NCBI RefSeq assembly: GCF_008386495.1
Contig: NZ_VTHJ01000071.1
Coordinates: forward strand, 1 to 43,313
Direction: 5' to 3'
Origin: Streptomyces tailanensis
GTDB taxonomy: Bacteria; Actinomycetota; Actinomycetes; Streptomycetales; Streptomycetaceae
DNA length: 43,313 nt
Shown here: positions 35,001 to 43,140 of the stretch, one piece after another
How the letters are laid out: each line of letters opens with the position of its first letter
How positions within the stretch are numbered: the first letter of the stretch is position 1
Position numbers and translations under genes: made by a program
The notes under the pieces: generated by a model
Told to the model about the DNA's origin: nothing
The model's input: only the letters and a program-made list of their open reading frames with translations
The model's database searches: none

Positions 35001-35751
35001 CCGCGGCCCTTCCGCCGCGCCCCGACCCGACATGCCCGGGCACAGACCCGGTCCGCCCCCGTGGGTGGCGATGTACCACTCCGTGGACGACTGCTCCCAC
35101 GACCCGTACCGCGTCACCGTCTCGCCCCGCCGCCTGGACCGGCAGCTCGGCTGGCTCCGCCGCCGGGGCCTGCGCGGCGTCGGTGTGCGTGAGCTCCTCG
35201 CCGCCCGCGCCCGGGGGGAGGGAATGGACCTAGTGGGGCTGACCTTCGACGACGGGTACGCCGACTTCGTCACGCACGCCCTGCCGCTGCTGCTCCGCCA
35301 TGGCTGCGGCGCCACCGTGTTCGTGCTGCCGGGCAGGCTGGGCGGCGACAACGCCTGGGACCCGAGCGGCCCGCGCAAACCGCTGCTGTCGGCGGAGGGC
35401 ATCCGGCAGGCCGCCGCCGAGGGCGTCGAGATCGGCTCGCACGGCCTCACGCACCTGGACCTGACCCGGGCCGACGACGCGCTGCTCCGGGCCGAGGTGA
35501 GGGACAGCAGAGCACTGCTCCACGACCTGACCGGTGCTCACGTCCACGGCTTCTGCTACCCGTACGGGAAGGCCGACCGCCGCGTCGTGGACGCCGTACG
35601 CGAAGCGGGCTACAGCTACGCCTGCGCCACCGACCCCGACGACCTGGCCTCCTCGCACGCCCTCCCCCGCGTCCACGTCGGCGAACAGGACAGAGCCTGG
35701 CGGCTGCGCCTCAAGCTCCGGCTGCGGCGCCGCCCCGTCGAAGGAGTGTGA
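34984..35751 (+). CDS. Polysaccharide deacetylase (NodB fold)
   Basis: A 255-residue carbohydrate esterase 4-type enzyme. Catalytic motif TFDDGY (87-92; D89 base, D90 metal), metal site SHGLTH (H153, H157), and FCYPYGK. It lacks a signal peptide or membrane helix, so it would act in the cytoplasm or be exported by another route; the usual family members are extracellular. ATG 34984 lies inside the flippase gene with GGAGG upstream, so the two are coupled. Removal of N-acetyl groups from a hexosamine in the polymer is the likely role. Confidence 0.88.
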   Translation: MPVSADRGPSAAPRPDMPGHRPGPPPWVAMYHSVDDCSHDPYRVTVSPRRLDRQLGWLRRRGLRGVGVRELLAARARGEGMDLVGLTFDDGYADFVTHALPLLLRHGCGATVFVLPGRLGGDNAWDPSGPRKPLLSAEGIRQAAAEGVEIGSHGLTHLDLTRADDALLRAEVRDSRALLHDLTGAHVHGFCYPYGKADRRVVDAVREAGYSYACATDPDDLASSHALPRVHVGEQDRAWRLRLKLRLRRRPVEGV

Positions 35752-35759
35752 GCACCGCG

Positions 35760-36941
35760 ATGCCCGGGTTGAAGGCCCTGCACATCATCACCGGCCTCGG
35801 CGTCGGCGGCGCGGAGCAGCAACTCCGGCTGCTGCTGCGCCATCTGCCCGTCGACTGCGACGTCGTGACGCTCACCAACCCCGGCCCGGTGGCCGAAGGG
35901 CTGACGGCGGACGGCGTCCGCGTCGTCCACCTCGGCATGTCCGGCAACCGGGACCTGTCCGCCCTCCCCCGCCTGGTCCGCCTGATCCGCAACGGCGGCT
36001 ACGACCTCGTACACACCCACCTCTACCGGGCCTGCGTGTACGGCAGGATCGCCGCACGCCTCGCGGGTGTCCGGGCCGTGGTGGCCACCGAACACTCCCT
36101 CGGCGGCACCCAGTTGGAGGGCCGCGCCCTGACCGCCGGTGTGCGCGCGCTGTACCTGGCCAGCGAGCAGCTGGGCCGGGCCACGGTCGCGGTCTCGCCC
36201 ACGGTGGCCGCCCGGCTCAAGGGCTGGGGCGTGCCCGAGCCCCGCATCGAGGTCGTACCCAACGGCATCGACGTGGCCCGATTCCGCTTCGACCCGGCCG
36301 TCCGCGAACACACCCGCCGCCGGCTCGGGCTGCCGGAGGGCGCGTACGTCGTCGGCGGCATCGGCCGGCTGACCGCGGGCAAGCGGTTCGGCCTCCTGAT
36401 CGACGCCCTCGCCCAACTCCCCCGCGACTACTGGCTGTTGCTCGTCGGCAGTGGCCCCGAGGAGAGCGCGCTGCGGCACGCCGCGCAGCGGGCCGGGGTG
36501 TCCGGCCGGGTGCTGTTCACGGGTGAACGGCCCTACGAGCCCGACGACCCCCGCGACCTGGATCTGCCCTCGCTGACCTCGGCGATGGATGTGCTCGCCT
36601 CGCCGAGCTCGGAGGAGTCCTTCGGTCTGGCCGTCGTGGAGGGCCTGGCGGCGGGGCTGCCGGTGCTGTACGCCTCCTGCCCGGCCGTCGAGGACCTCCC
36701 GTCGCGTCTCGCCGCCGGGGCGCACCGGGTGCGGGGCGGCGCGGACGCTTTCGCCCGCGCCCTGGCCGAGACCCGCGCCCCGACCGGGGCCGGACGGTCG
36801 CGCCCGACGGACCGCCGGCCCCCCGCCGCCGCTCGCCACTACTGCATCACGCGCACTGCCGCACGGCTCATGGACGTGTACACGGCCACCGTCACCTGCT
36901 CGTCCCCGTCACGCCCGTCACCCCTAGGAGTGACCCCCTGA
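35760..36941 (+). CDS. GT4-type glycosyltransferase
   Basis: A 393-residue GT-B glycosyltransferase. Motifs: LHIITGLGVGGAEQQLRLLL (N-terminal), VHTHLYRACVYGRIAARLAG, VVPNGIDVARFRF, GIGRLTAGKRFGLLIDAL, VGSGPEES, and SPSSEESFGLAVVEGLAAGLPV with the EX7E pair. GAAGGAG (35740-35746) lies 13 bases before the ATG at 35760; the GTG at 35748, which overlaps the previous stop as GTGA, is one base after it and therefore less likely. The C-terminal 45 residues, rich in Arg, Pro and Ser, are not typical. It transfers another sugar of the repeat unit. Confidence 0.88.
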   Translation: MPGLKALHIITGLGVGGAEQQLRLLLRHLPVDCDVVTLTNPGPVAEGLTADGVRVVHLGMSGNRDLSALPRLVRLIRNGGYDLVHTHLYRACVYGRIAARLAGVRAVVATEHSLGGTQLEGRALTAGVRALYLASEQLGRATVAVSPTVAARLKGWGVPEPRIEVVPNGIDVARFRFDPAVREHTRRRLGLPEGAYVVGGIGRLTAGKRFGLLIDALAQLPRDYWLLLVGSGPEESALRHAAQRAGVSGRVLFTGERPYEPDDPRDLDLPSLTSAMDVLASPSSEESFGLAVVEGLAAGLPVLYASCPAVEDLPSRLAAGAHRVRGGADAFARALAETRAPTGAGRSRPTDRRPPAAARHYCITRTAARLMDVYTATVTCSSPSRPSPLGVTP

Positions 36942-37603
36942 TGACCTCCAAGACCGAATCCCCGACCACCTCGGCGACCCCGGCGACCCCGCACCGCCGT
37001 CGGCGGGCGCTGCCGCCGTGGTCCCTGCTCGCGGCCGGCGTCCTCACCGGCGCCCTGGCCGGCGGCGCGTACGGCGTCCTCACGCCGCCCACCTACTCGG
37101 CCACGGCCTACGTCGTCGCCGTACCCACCGCGAAGTCGGACCCGCAGGCCGCGCTCGGCTTCGCCCAGGCGTACGGCCGGGTCGCCACCCAGCTCGCGGT
37201 GCTCGGGGACGCCCAGGTGTGGGCGGGCGTGCCGGTACGGACGCTGCGCGAGAGCGTGCGGTCGGCGACCTCGCCGGACGCACCGATGGTCGCCGTGACG
37301 GCCACGTCCGCGCGCCCCGATCTCGCCGCCGACATGGCCAACGCGGTCTCCCGCTCGATGACCCGGCACGCCAACACCACCAAGAAGGCCACGAACGTCG
37401 AGCTCCTGCGGTTCTCCCGGGCCGTGAAGCCCACCGAGCCGTCCTCGGCGTCCACGACACTGACCGGCCTGGTGGGCGCGAGCGCCGGCGGCCTGCTGGG
37501 CGGTCTCGCGCTGCTGGCCCGCCCACGGCCCGCGGCCCAGGGGCCCCGTACGGCCAGCGTGCCCGGCCCCGCCACGGCCGTCGACGCACAGGGACAGCTG
37601 TGA
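36941..37603 (+). CDS. Wzz-like polysaccharide chain-length/co-polymerase protein
   Basis: A 220-residue membrane protein with one helix at about 25-47 and a second at about 174-193, enclosing an extracytoplasmic domain (YSATAYVVAVPT, LRESVRSATSPDAPMVAVTATSARPDLAADMANAVSRSM) in the arrangement of Wzz/capsular Wza-type chain-length regulators. The ATG at 36941 shares one base with the previous stop (TGATG) and has TAGGAG at nine to ten bases. No tyrosine kinase domain is fused to it and none is encoded nearby. Confidence 0.82.
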   Translation: MTSKTESPTTSATPATPHRRRRALPPWSLLAAGVLTGALAGGAYGVLTPPTYSATAYVVAVPTAKSDPQAALGFAQAYGRVATQLAVLGDAQVWAGVPVRTLRESVRSATSPDAPMVAVTATSARPDLAADMANAVSRSMTRHANTTKKATNVELLRFSRAVKPTEPSSASTTLTGLVGASAGGLLGGLALLARPRPAAQGPRTASVPGPATAVDAQGQL

Positions 37604-38739
37604 GCGGGGTACGACGCGCCGGAGTCGGCGCCCTGCGAGTCGAACTGGGCACCGAGGAGCGGGAGTTCACCGCCCTCGGCCCGGCCTGGGGACGGCTGTA
37701 CCGCAGGTGTGGTGCGGCGACCCCGTTCCAGAGCCACGCCTGGCTGCACTCGTGGTGGACCTCGTACGGCACACCGGGCCGACTGCGGTTGGTGCTGGTG
37801 CGCGACGGCGATGAACACGGCGAACTCCGCGCGGTCGCACCGCTGATGAGGGCCGGGGGTCCGCTGCCCCGGCTCGTCCCGCTGGGCGGGGCGATCTCCG
37901 ACTTCGGGGACGTGCTGCTCGACGACGAGCATGCCGACCGGGCGGCGGCCACGCTCGCCGAGGCGCTGTCCGGGGCCGCCCGCACCGCGCTGATCGACTT
38001 CAGAGAGGTACGGCCTGGCGGCGCGGCCGAGCGCGTGTACGAGCACTGGCGTGGACCGCGCCGCCGGGTGCCGGACTCGCTCTGCCTGGAACTGCCCGGC
38101 GTATCGATGGATGAGCTCACGGGCCGGCTGTCCGCGGAGAAGGTCCGGCAGGTGCGCGCCAAGCGCCGCAGGCTGGCCAAGCTGGGTGTGAAGCCCCTGG
38201 TCACGCCCTCCGAGGAGGTGGACGCGGCGATGCGGCGGCTCATCGCGCTGCACCGGCTGCAGTGGCAGGGCCGCGGGGTGACGCCGGAGCACCTCCACGA
38301 GCGGTTCGCCGACCACCTCGTGCGCTCGGTCGGCCCGTTGGTGCGTTCCGGCGACGCCGTAGTCACCGAGTTCCTGCTGGACGGCGAGGTGGTGGCCGTC
38401 GACCTGACCCTCCTGTCACCGCGTATGGCGGGCTGCTATCTGTACGGCGCCCATCCGCGGCTGCGCGAGCGGAAGGCGGACATCGCCGTGATGCTGCTGG
38501 ACGCCTGTACCGGGTACGCCGCCGGTGGCCGAAGGACCCTCAACCTGCTGCGCGGTGACGAACCGTACAAGCATCGCTGGCACCCCGAGCCCGTCGTCAA
38601 CCAGCGGCTGCTGCTGGCCCGGCGGAGCACCGCCCTCCTGATGTCGGCGGTCATCGGCGAGGTCGCCGCACGCAGCCGGGCCAGGGACCTCCTGCGCGAC
38701 TGGAAGGAGCGGAAAGAACGGAGGGGCGGCAGGAGGTGA
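37600..38739 (+). CDS. BioF2/CelD-type GNAT acyltransferase
   Basis: A 379-residue protein of the BioF2-like (acetyltransferase 6) GNAT branch found with polysaccharide gene clusters. Segments: PFQSHAWLHSWWTSYG, LVLVRDGDEHGELRAVAPLM, SLCLELPGVSMDELTGRLSAEKVRQVRAKRRRLAK, and VVTEFLLDGEVVAVDLTLLSPRMAGCYLYGAHPRLRERK, which look like the acyl-donor fold. The start GTG 37600 overlaps the previous stop as GTGA with AGGGACA upstream. It probably acylates a sugar of the polymer; the acyl group is not knowable here. Last gene of the operon. Confidence 0.85.
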   Translation: MSGVRRAGVGALRVELGTEEREFTALGPAWGRLYRRCGAATPFQSHAWLHSWWTSYGTPGRLRLVLVRDGDEHGELRAVAPLMRAGGPLPRLVPLGGAISDFGDVLLDDEHADRAAATLAEALSGAARTALIDFREVRPGGAAERVYEHWRGPRRRVPDSLCLELPGVSMDELTGRLSAEKVRQVRAKRRRLAKLGVKPLVTPSEEVDAAMRRLIALHRLQWQGRGVTPEHLHERFADHLVRSVGPLVRSGDAVVTEFLLDGEVVAVDLTLLSPRMAGCYLYGAHPRLRERKADIAVMLLDACTGYAAGGRRTLNLLRGDEPYKHRWHPEPVVNQRLLLARRSTALLMSAVIGEVAARSRARDLLRDWKERKERRGGRR

Positions 38740-38757
38740 ACCTCCCGCTGCCCCTCC
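38720..38757. terminator. Bidirectional terminator between operon and GH26 gene
   Basis: An imperfect inverted repeat with 18-base arms (38720-38737 with 38740-38757), two mismatches and a two-base loop. It spans the stop of the acyltransferase gene and lies 13 bases before the 3' end of the convergent glycoside hydrolase gene. No U-tract. Confidence 0.65.
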
Positions 38758-38769
38758 GGGCCGGTCAGG

Positions 38770-40074
38770 TCACCACAGACGCGACCACCAGTCGAAGCGG
38801 ACACAGAGCCTTCTGCCGGTCCAGTACTCCACCCAGTCACCCAGGTCCATCCACTCACACTCACGGCCGGGCAGAGGCACCGCCGGGGGCTCGGACGTCG
38901 GCAGTGGCACGGGCCAGACGGGGTTGGACAGCGCGGCCCGGTACACCTGGGCGGCCCGCGGGTTCCGCCGGCACTGCCACATACCGTGCGGGCAGTAGTC
39001 GGTGATCGTGTGGTACACCGGCTGCTGCGCGTCGATCCAGGCGAGCATGCGCCGCATGTACTCCGCGTTGTCGCCGTTGCGGAACAGCCCCCACTCCGGA
39101 TACGAGATGGGCTTGCCGTGCGCCTTCGCGAAGTCCACGTGATGCTGCAGCCCGTACGGCTCAGTCACCTGCCCGTCGAAGGACATCCCTCGCGGCTGGT
39201 CGTACGTGTCCATACCGATGATGTCGACCGTACTGTCCCCGGGATAGCACTCCGTCCACGGAATGGCGTCGAGCCCGCGACTAGGCGTGAAGTCGAACCG
39301 GAACTGCTGCCCCGTCACCGACCGCATGACCGTGACGATCCTGTTCCAGTACGTCTTCCAGGCCTCCGGGTCCGGCCCGCACCGATGGGTGTACGTCGAG
39401 CCGTTCATCTCCCAGCCGAGCACGACAATGGTGTCGGGCACCTTCAACTCGACCAGCCGCTCGGCCAGACGGCGGTAGTGCGCGTCGAACTCACCGGCCG
39501 CGCCCCGCTGCAGGAGAGCACGGACCTCGGCATCGGGCACGCCCTCCTCGTTGCGCTCCAGCATGGGCACGTTGAGCACGAGCATCCGGTCCTGACTGCC
39601 CCGGCGCCAGGCCGCCCAGGCGTCGAGGAAGGAGGGGTCGCCCTCGATGTTGCTCCAGCGGTCGCCCGGCAAATACGTGTGCCCCACGCGCACTTGAGCC
39701 CCGTTCAGCCACTGGCTGAAGCGGGCCATACGGGCCACGCCCCGGGGGCCGTAGTGGAGGTAGGCGCCGAAGGCGGGTCGGGGGGCGGGCTGTACGAGCG
39801 GTGCGAGGGGTGCGAGGGGTGCGAGGGGTGCGATGGAGGCCGTCGCGGAAGGCACTGCCGGTACGGGCGCCAGCGGGACGGGCGCCGACTGTGAGGATGC
39901 TGACGGTGCAGGCGTCGTCGGCACGGGTACCGTCGGCGCAGGTGGCCGGGCGACCTCTTCGGTCTCGGTGGCGCCCGCGGTGTGTCCCAGCCCCGGTACC
40001 AAGGCGGCCGAAGCGAGAAAACCGGCCGCGAGGTATACGGGCCATCTTTTCCGGCGGCGTTGCTGAGTGGCCAT
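38770..40074 (-). CDS. Secreted GH26-type glycoside hydrolase
   Basis: A 434-residue exported enzyme with mannanase-like GH26 motifs. A Sec signal (QRRRKRWPVYLAAGFL, cleavage near HTAGATE) is followed by a Pro/Ala/Ser linker of about 60 residues with an APLAPLAPLAPL repeat, then the catalytic barrel. E222 in VVLGWEMNG is the likely acid/base and E327 in ISYPEWGL the nucleophile, spaced as in clan A enzymes; GMDTYDQP and FTPSRG are also conserved. ATG 40074 has AAAGGGG upstream. It converges on the polysaccharide operon, so it may trim or release that polymer. The substrate is not readable. Confidence 0.85.
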   Translation of the reverse strand: MATQQRRRKRWPVYLAAGFLASAALVPGLGHTAGATETEEVARPPAPTVPVPTTPAPSASSQSAPVPLAPVPAVPSATASIAPLAPLAPLAPLVQPAPRPAFGAYLHYGPRGVARMARFSQWLNGAQVRVGHTYLPGDRWSNIEGDPSFLDAWAAWRRGSQDRMLVLNVPMLERNEEGVPDAEVRALLQRGAAGEFDAHYRRLAERLVELKVPDTIVVLGWEMNGSTYTHRCGPDPEAWKTYWNRIVTVMRSVTGQQFRFDFTPSRGLDAIPWTECYPGDSTVDIIGMDTYDQPRGMSFDGQVTEPYGLQHHVDFAKAHGKPISYPEWGLFRNGDNAEYMRRMLAWIDAQQPVYHTITDYCPHGMWQCRRNPRAAQVYRAALSNPVWPVPLPTSEPPAVPLPGRECEWMDLGDWVEYWTGRRLCVRFDWWSRLW

Positions 40075-40302
40075 GACTGCCCCTTTCTCCGCTGATCGGC
40101 AGCAGCCGTATCGCGCGCACTGCCACCCGTTTATCCGAATACACTCCGGTGATCAGTCATATGTATGCCCGCACTATCAACCCACTTCTCCGCCTTTGCC
40201 CACCCTGACCACCCGCACGAGTGAGACATGGCCGAGGAAAATCAAGCGAATGCGCCGTGCCCCCTCCGTTCCACCACGGAATAGGGAGGCCGAAAACGCA
40301 CT

Positions 40303-40333
40303 CGGGTGCCGGACGTAACACGTCCGGCACCCG
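40303..40333 (-). terminator. Terminator of the LADTG repeat protein gene
   Basis: A perfect 13-bp stem, CGGGTGCCGGACG (40303-40315) with CGTCCGGCACCCG (40321-40333), loop TAACA, 17 bases after the stop on the minus strand, followed by GTTTTC. Confidence 0.9.
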
Positions 40334-40349
40334 GAGCAGAGCACTGCAA

Positions 40350-41882
40350 CTACCGACGGGACGCGGCCCGGGCTCGTCGGTACACGATGACGCCACCCGC
40401 AAGCAGCAGCACGGCACCCGAGGCCGCGATCACCTCCGCGCCGACGCCCGTGTCGGCGAGGGACGGCTTCTCCGACGGCCGGTCGTGCGACGGCTTCACC
40501 GACGGCTTGTCCGAGTCGTCGCCGTAGCCGCCCTCGTCGTCGTAACCACCTTCGTGGTCGTGGCCGTTGTCGTCGCCATGACCTTCCGGCGAGTCCGAAT
40601 CGTCGCCGTGGCCGGCGTCGTCGCCATGGCCGGCGTCGTCCTTGGCGCTGTCATCCTCGCCGTAGCCGCTGTCGCCTCCGTCACTGGCATCCTTGCCATG
40701 GTCGGCGTCGTCCTTGGCATCGGCATCCTCGCCGTAACCGGTGTCGTCGCCATGGCCGTTGTCGCCCTCGGCATCGGCATGCTCACCACGGTGGGCGTCG
40801 TGCTCAGCACTGGCATCCTCGCCACGGCCGGCATCGTCCTTGGCATCGACCTCCTCCTCATGGTCAGCGTCGTGCTTGGCACCGGCATCCTCGCCGTAGC
40901 CGCTCTCGCCCTCGGCATTGGCATCCTCGCCATGGTCGCTGTCGTGCTTGGCATCAGCGTCTTCGCCATGGTCGACATCGTCCTTGGCACTGGCGTCCTC
41001 GCCATGGCTGGCGTCGTGCTTGGCATGGGCGTCCTCGCCGTAACCGGTGTCGTCTCCATGGCCGTTGTCGCCCTCGGCGCTGGCGTCCTCGCCATGGCTG
41101 GCGTCGTCCTCGGCATCGGCCTCCTCGCCATGGACGGTGTCACCCTCGGGATGGCCCTCCTCGCCATGGACGGTGTCACCCTCGGGATGGCCCTCCTCGC
41201 CATGGTCGGCGTCACCCTCGGGAGCAGCCTCCTCACCATGGACGGCGTCGCCCTCCGGAGCAGCCTCCTCGCCGTAGCCGGTGTCATCGCCGTAACCGCT
41301 CTCGGCATCGGCATGCTCACCATGGCCGGCGTCAGCCTTGGCATCGTCCTCCTCGCCATGGCCGCTGTCGCCCTCGGGATGGTGCTCCTCGCCGTGGACG
41401 GCGTCACCTTCGGGATGGTCCTCCTCGCCATGGTCGGCGTCACCCTCGGGATGGTCCTCCTCGCCATGGTCGGCGTCACCCTCGGGTGCGGCCTCCTCAC
41501 CGTGGTGGACGGCGTCACCCTCGGGAGCGGCCTCCTCGCCGTAACCGGTGTCGTCGCCGTAACCGTTCTCGCCCTCGGCATCGGCATGCTCACCATGGCC
41601 GGCGTCGCCCTTGGCATCAGCCTCCTCGCCATGGCTGGCGTCGCCCTCGGTATCGGCCTCCTCGCCGTAACCGCTGTCGTCGCCGTAACCGCCGGTCTCC
41701 TGGTCCTCGCCGGGCTCGGAAACCTGAGGGGCGCTGGACGATCCGCCCGCGTTCTGGCCGCTGACGCTGGCGCTGGCGGACACCTCGGAGTGCGAATCGG
41801 CGAATGCCGTGATCCCGTACATGGGCAGAATGCTTGTCGCGGCAGCCGCCACGAACATTGCCCTGCTCAGCTTCTTTCGCAA
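40350..41882 (-). CDS. Acidic His/Gly repeat cell-wall protein with LADTG anchor
   Basis: A 510-residue surface protein. A signal peptide (MRKKLSRAMFVAAAATS, then ITAFADS) of about 29 residues leads to a short Ser-rich segment and some 390 residues of a 12-residue repeat, of the form HGEEx-xPEGDAx with variants HGEDASAEGDN and HGDDTGYGED. Repeats are grouped into blocks opening with GYGDDTGYGE or GHGDDTGYGE. The composition is dominated by Asp, Glu, Gly, Ala and His, so the stalk is strongly negative and could bind calcium or transition metals. The end is SLADTGVGAEVIAASGAVLLLAGG and RRARAASRR, an LAXTG sortase signal. The TTG at 41882 is supported by AGGAAG nine bases upstream. Confidence 0.9.
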   Translation of the reverse strand: MRKKLSRAMFVAAAATSILPMYGITAFADSHSEVSASASVSGQNAGGSSSAPQVSEPGEDQETGGYGDDSGYGEEADTEGDASHGEEADAKGDAGHGEHADAEGENGYGDDTGYGEEAAPEGDAVHHGEEAAPEGDADHGEEDHPEGDADHGEEDHPEGDAVHGEEHHPEGDSGHGEEDDAKADAGHGEHADAESGYGDDTGYGEEAAPEGDAVHGEEAAPEGDADHGEEGHPEGDTVHGEEGHPEGDTVHGEEADAEDDASHGEDASAEGDNGHGDDTGYGEDAHAKHDASHGEDASAKDDVDHGEDADAKHDSDHGEDANAEGESGYGEDAGAKHDADHEEEVDAKDDAGRGEDASAEHDAHRGEHADAEGDNGHGDDTGYGEDADAKDDADHGKDASDGGDSGYGEDDSAKDDAGHGDDAGHGDDSDSPEGHGDDNGHDHEGGYDDEGGYGDDSDKPSVKPSHDRPSEKPSLADTGVGAEVIAASGAVLLLAGGVIVYRRARAASRR

Positions 41883-42084
41883 TCTCGTTGTCTTCCTGTG
41901 CGAAGAAATGGGGAAAATCCGGTCCCGGGCCCGAGGAGACAGTCCTCAGGCCGGCCCGCGCCACAGGCCGGAATCGAGCGGGAGCGCGCGACAAGTCGCA
42001 ACGCGGCATCGAAGCCAGTCAGAACGATCCCTGCAGGATGTATCCGTGTCCTGCACGAGTGGCGGGAGGACTGGATCTCCCGCG

Positions 42085-42345
42085 TCAGCGCTTCCTCCTC
42101 TTCTTTCGACTGTGTCCCGAGACGGCTTCCCGCCTCCCGTAATTTCGCCTCAGCTTGATCTTCTGGCTGGTCCAGCGATGGGACCCGGTGAAGTGCCAGT
42201 ACCGACAGTCCGAGCATCGGTAGATACGGTCGGGGATTTTCTCCAGCAACGGCTGCTTGACCAGCCAGACCCTCGCCTCGGATTCAGTGCGGAACGATGC
42301 TTTCCCGCTCTCCGGACAACGCGGCAAGATGATCGTATCACTCAT
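42085..42345 (-). CDS. Small cysteine-containing basic protein, atypical composition
   Basis: An 86-residue cytoplasmic protein. Cysteines lie in LPRCPESGK and IYRCSDCRYWHF, a possible CX2C zinc knuckle, and the C-terminus is very basic (SRKKRRKR). ATG 42345 has GGAGAG four bases before it. Third codon positions are less GC-rich than in the neighbours (ATC, TTG, CGT, TGT, GAT, AAA), which suggests recent acquisition. I do not recognise the family; similar short zinc-knuckle proteins are common on actinomycete plasmids and phages. Function unknown. Confidence 0.7.
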   Translation of the reverse strand: MSDTIILPRCPESGKASFRTESEARVWLVKQPLLEKIPDRIYRCSDCRYWHFTGSHRWTSQKIKLRRNYGRREAVSGHSRKKRRKR

Positions 42346-42663
42346 ATTCTCTCCGAAACGGGATCCGACTCGCATTCGACGTGCAGAGAATGACGGGTCG
42401 ATACTGCATCGGCGGTAATTCCTCCGCCAAGCAGGTGACATCCTTACGGACTAGCATCCATCCATTTTCATCCGAACGGCCCCGTATGGCGACTGATACG
42501 AATTACGCCGATCGGAAGATATTCGGGTCGAACGGTGGTTCACTGAACCGCCGATCACAGAAAAGAGTCAGCGGCCACCTGGAGAGATGGCCGCTGACTG
42601 CCTGTATGGGGGGGTTGACTCCGCGCGCGCACGGAGGGGAGATCCGGTACGGAATCGCCTCAA
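42346..42663. other. Low-GC gap upstream of the small basic protein
   Basis: No gene is supported here. The stretch from 42346 to 42560 is noticeably lower in GC than the rest of the window and should contain the promoter of the 42345 gene. The right end carries the terminator at 42567-42598. Confidence 0.5.
42567..42598 (-). terminator. Terminator of the 42664 secreted protein gene
   Basis: A perfect 11-bp stem, GTCAGCGGCCA (42567-42577) with TGGCCGCTGAC (42588-42598). On the minus strand it is followed by TCTTTTCTG, a good U-tract. Confidence 0.9.
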
Positions 42664-42912
42664 TCAGCGGCGCGGAGCGGCCACCGTACAGAAGTTGCCG
42701 ACGTTCGTAATGCTGTCTCCGAGGACACTGACCGACGGGGCGATTGTGACCACGGAAGAGCGGAATGCCTGCTCACATTCCACAAGCTGCGCGTCCTGGG
42801 CGGTCACGTCGGGCTGGTCGCCAGAATCGCCGGCCTGTGCGGTCCCGGCGCCCGTCAGGCCGATGCTGCCGACGACGGCAGTGACCAGCACGACCTTCTT
42901 GAACCTGCGCAT
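42664..42912 (-). CDS. Small secreted cysteine-pair protein
   Basis: An 82-residue precursor with a Sec signal (MRRFKKVVLVTAVVGSIGLTG, GTAQAGDS, about 28 residues). The mature domain of about 54 residues has only two cysteines, one in LVECEQAF and one in VGNFCTVAAP, which probably form a disulfide. ATG 42912 has GGAGA seven bases upstream. The cysteine pattern matches the next, partial gene at 43141, so the two are paralogues. Function unknown; a secreted extracellular or surface role is likely. Confidence 0.82.
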   Translation of the reverse strand: MRRFKKVVLVTAVVGSIGLTGAGTAQAGDSGDQPDVTAQDAQLVECEQAFRSSVVTIAPSVSVLGDSITNVGNFCTVAAPRR

Positions 42913-42937
42913 ACATGTCTCCAGATGTTTGACTCAC

Positions 42938-42960
42938 GGCCATTACGAAACGTCATGGCC
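42938..42960. promoter_or_regulatory. Inverted repeat upstream of the 42912 gene
   Basis: GGCCAT (42938-42943) and ATGGCC (42955-42960) form a 6-bp inverted repeat 25-48 bases before the start of the secreted protein gene. A candidate operator only. Confidence 0.35.
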
Positions 42961-42974
42961 TCAACTACGCAGAA

Positions 42975-43010
42975 AGGGGAGGTCGAGCTATTCCTATCCC
43001 GACCTCCCCT
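42975..43010 (-). terminator. Terminator between the two small secreted protein genes
   Basis: A perfect 11-bp stem, AGGGGAGGTCG (42975-42985) with CGACCTCCCCT (43000-43010); on the minus strand it is followed by TTTCTG. Confidence 0.85.
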
Positions 43011-43091
43011 AGCGCGAGTCGTTGGTTCTCTGCCCCGTGACCCCGAACAGACAGATCGATCAGGGTGTAAGGCACGGCGAGGACCGGGGAG

Positions 43092-43118
43092 CGGGTCTCG
43101 CACTGGAGGTACGAGACC
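43092..43118 (-). terminator. Second hairpin after the partial secreted protein gene
   Basis: GGGTCTCG (43092-43099) and CGAGACCC (43111-43118) form an 8-bp stem 23 bases after the stop of the 43141 gene. It may end transcription with the hairpin at 42975-43010. Confidence 0.5.
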
Positions 43119-43140
43119 CAGCTCTTCACGGCATCCTGAA

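Noticed and set aside
41040..41560. Regularly spaced repeats taken for a CRISPR-like array
   Set aside because: The repeats are contiguous, variable and in a single open reading frame with 12-residue periodicity; there are no unique spacers and no cas genes.
40221..42158. A plus-strand frame of 645 codons with many hydrophobic repeats (VVLGIGIL-type)
   Set aside because: It is the complement of the acidic repeat gene. The minus strand has a signal peptide, a LADTG anchor, a ribosome site and a terminator; the plus strand has none of these.
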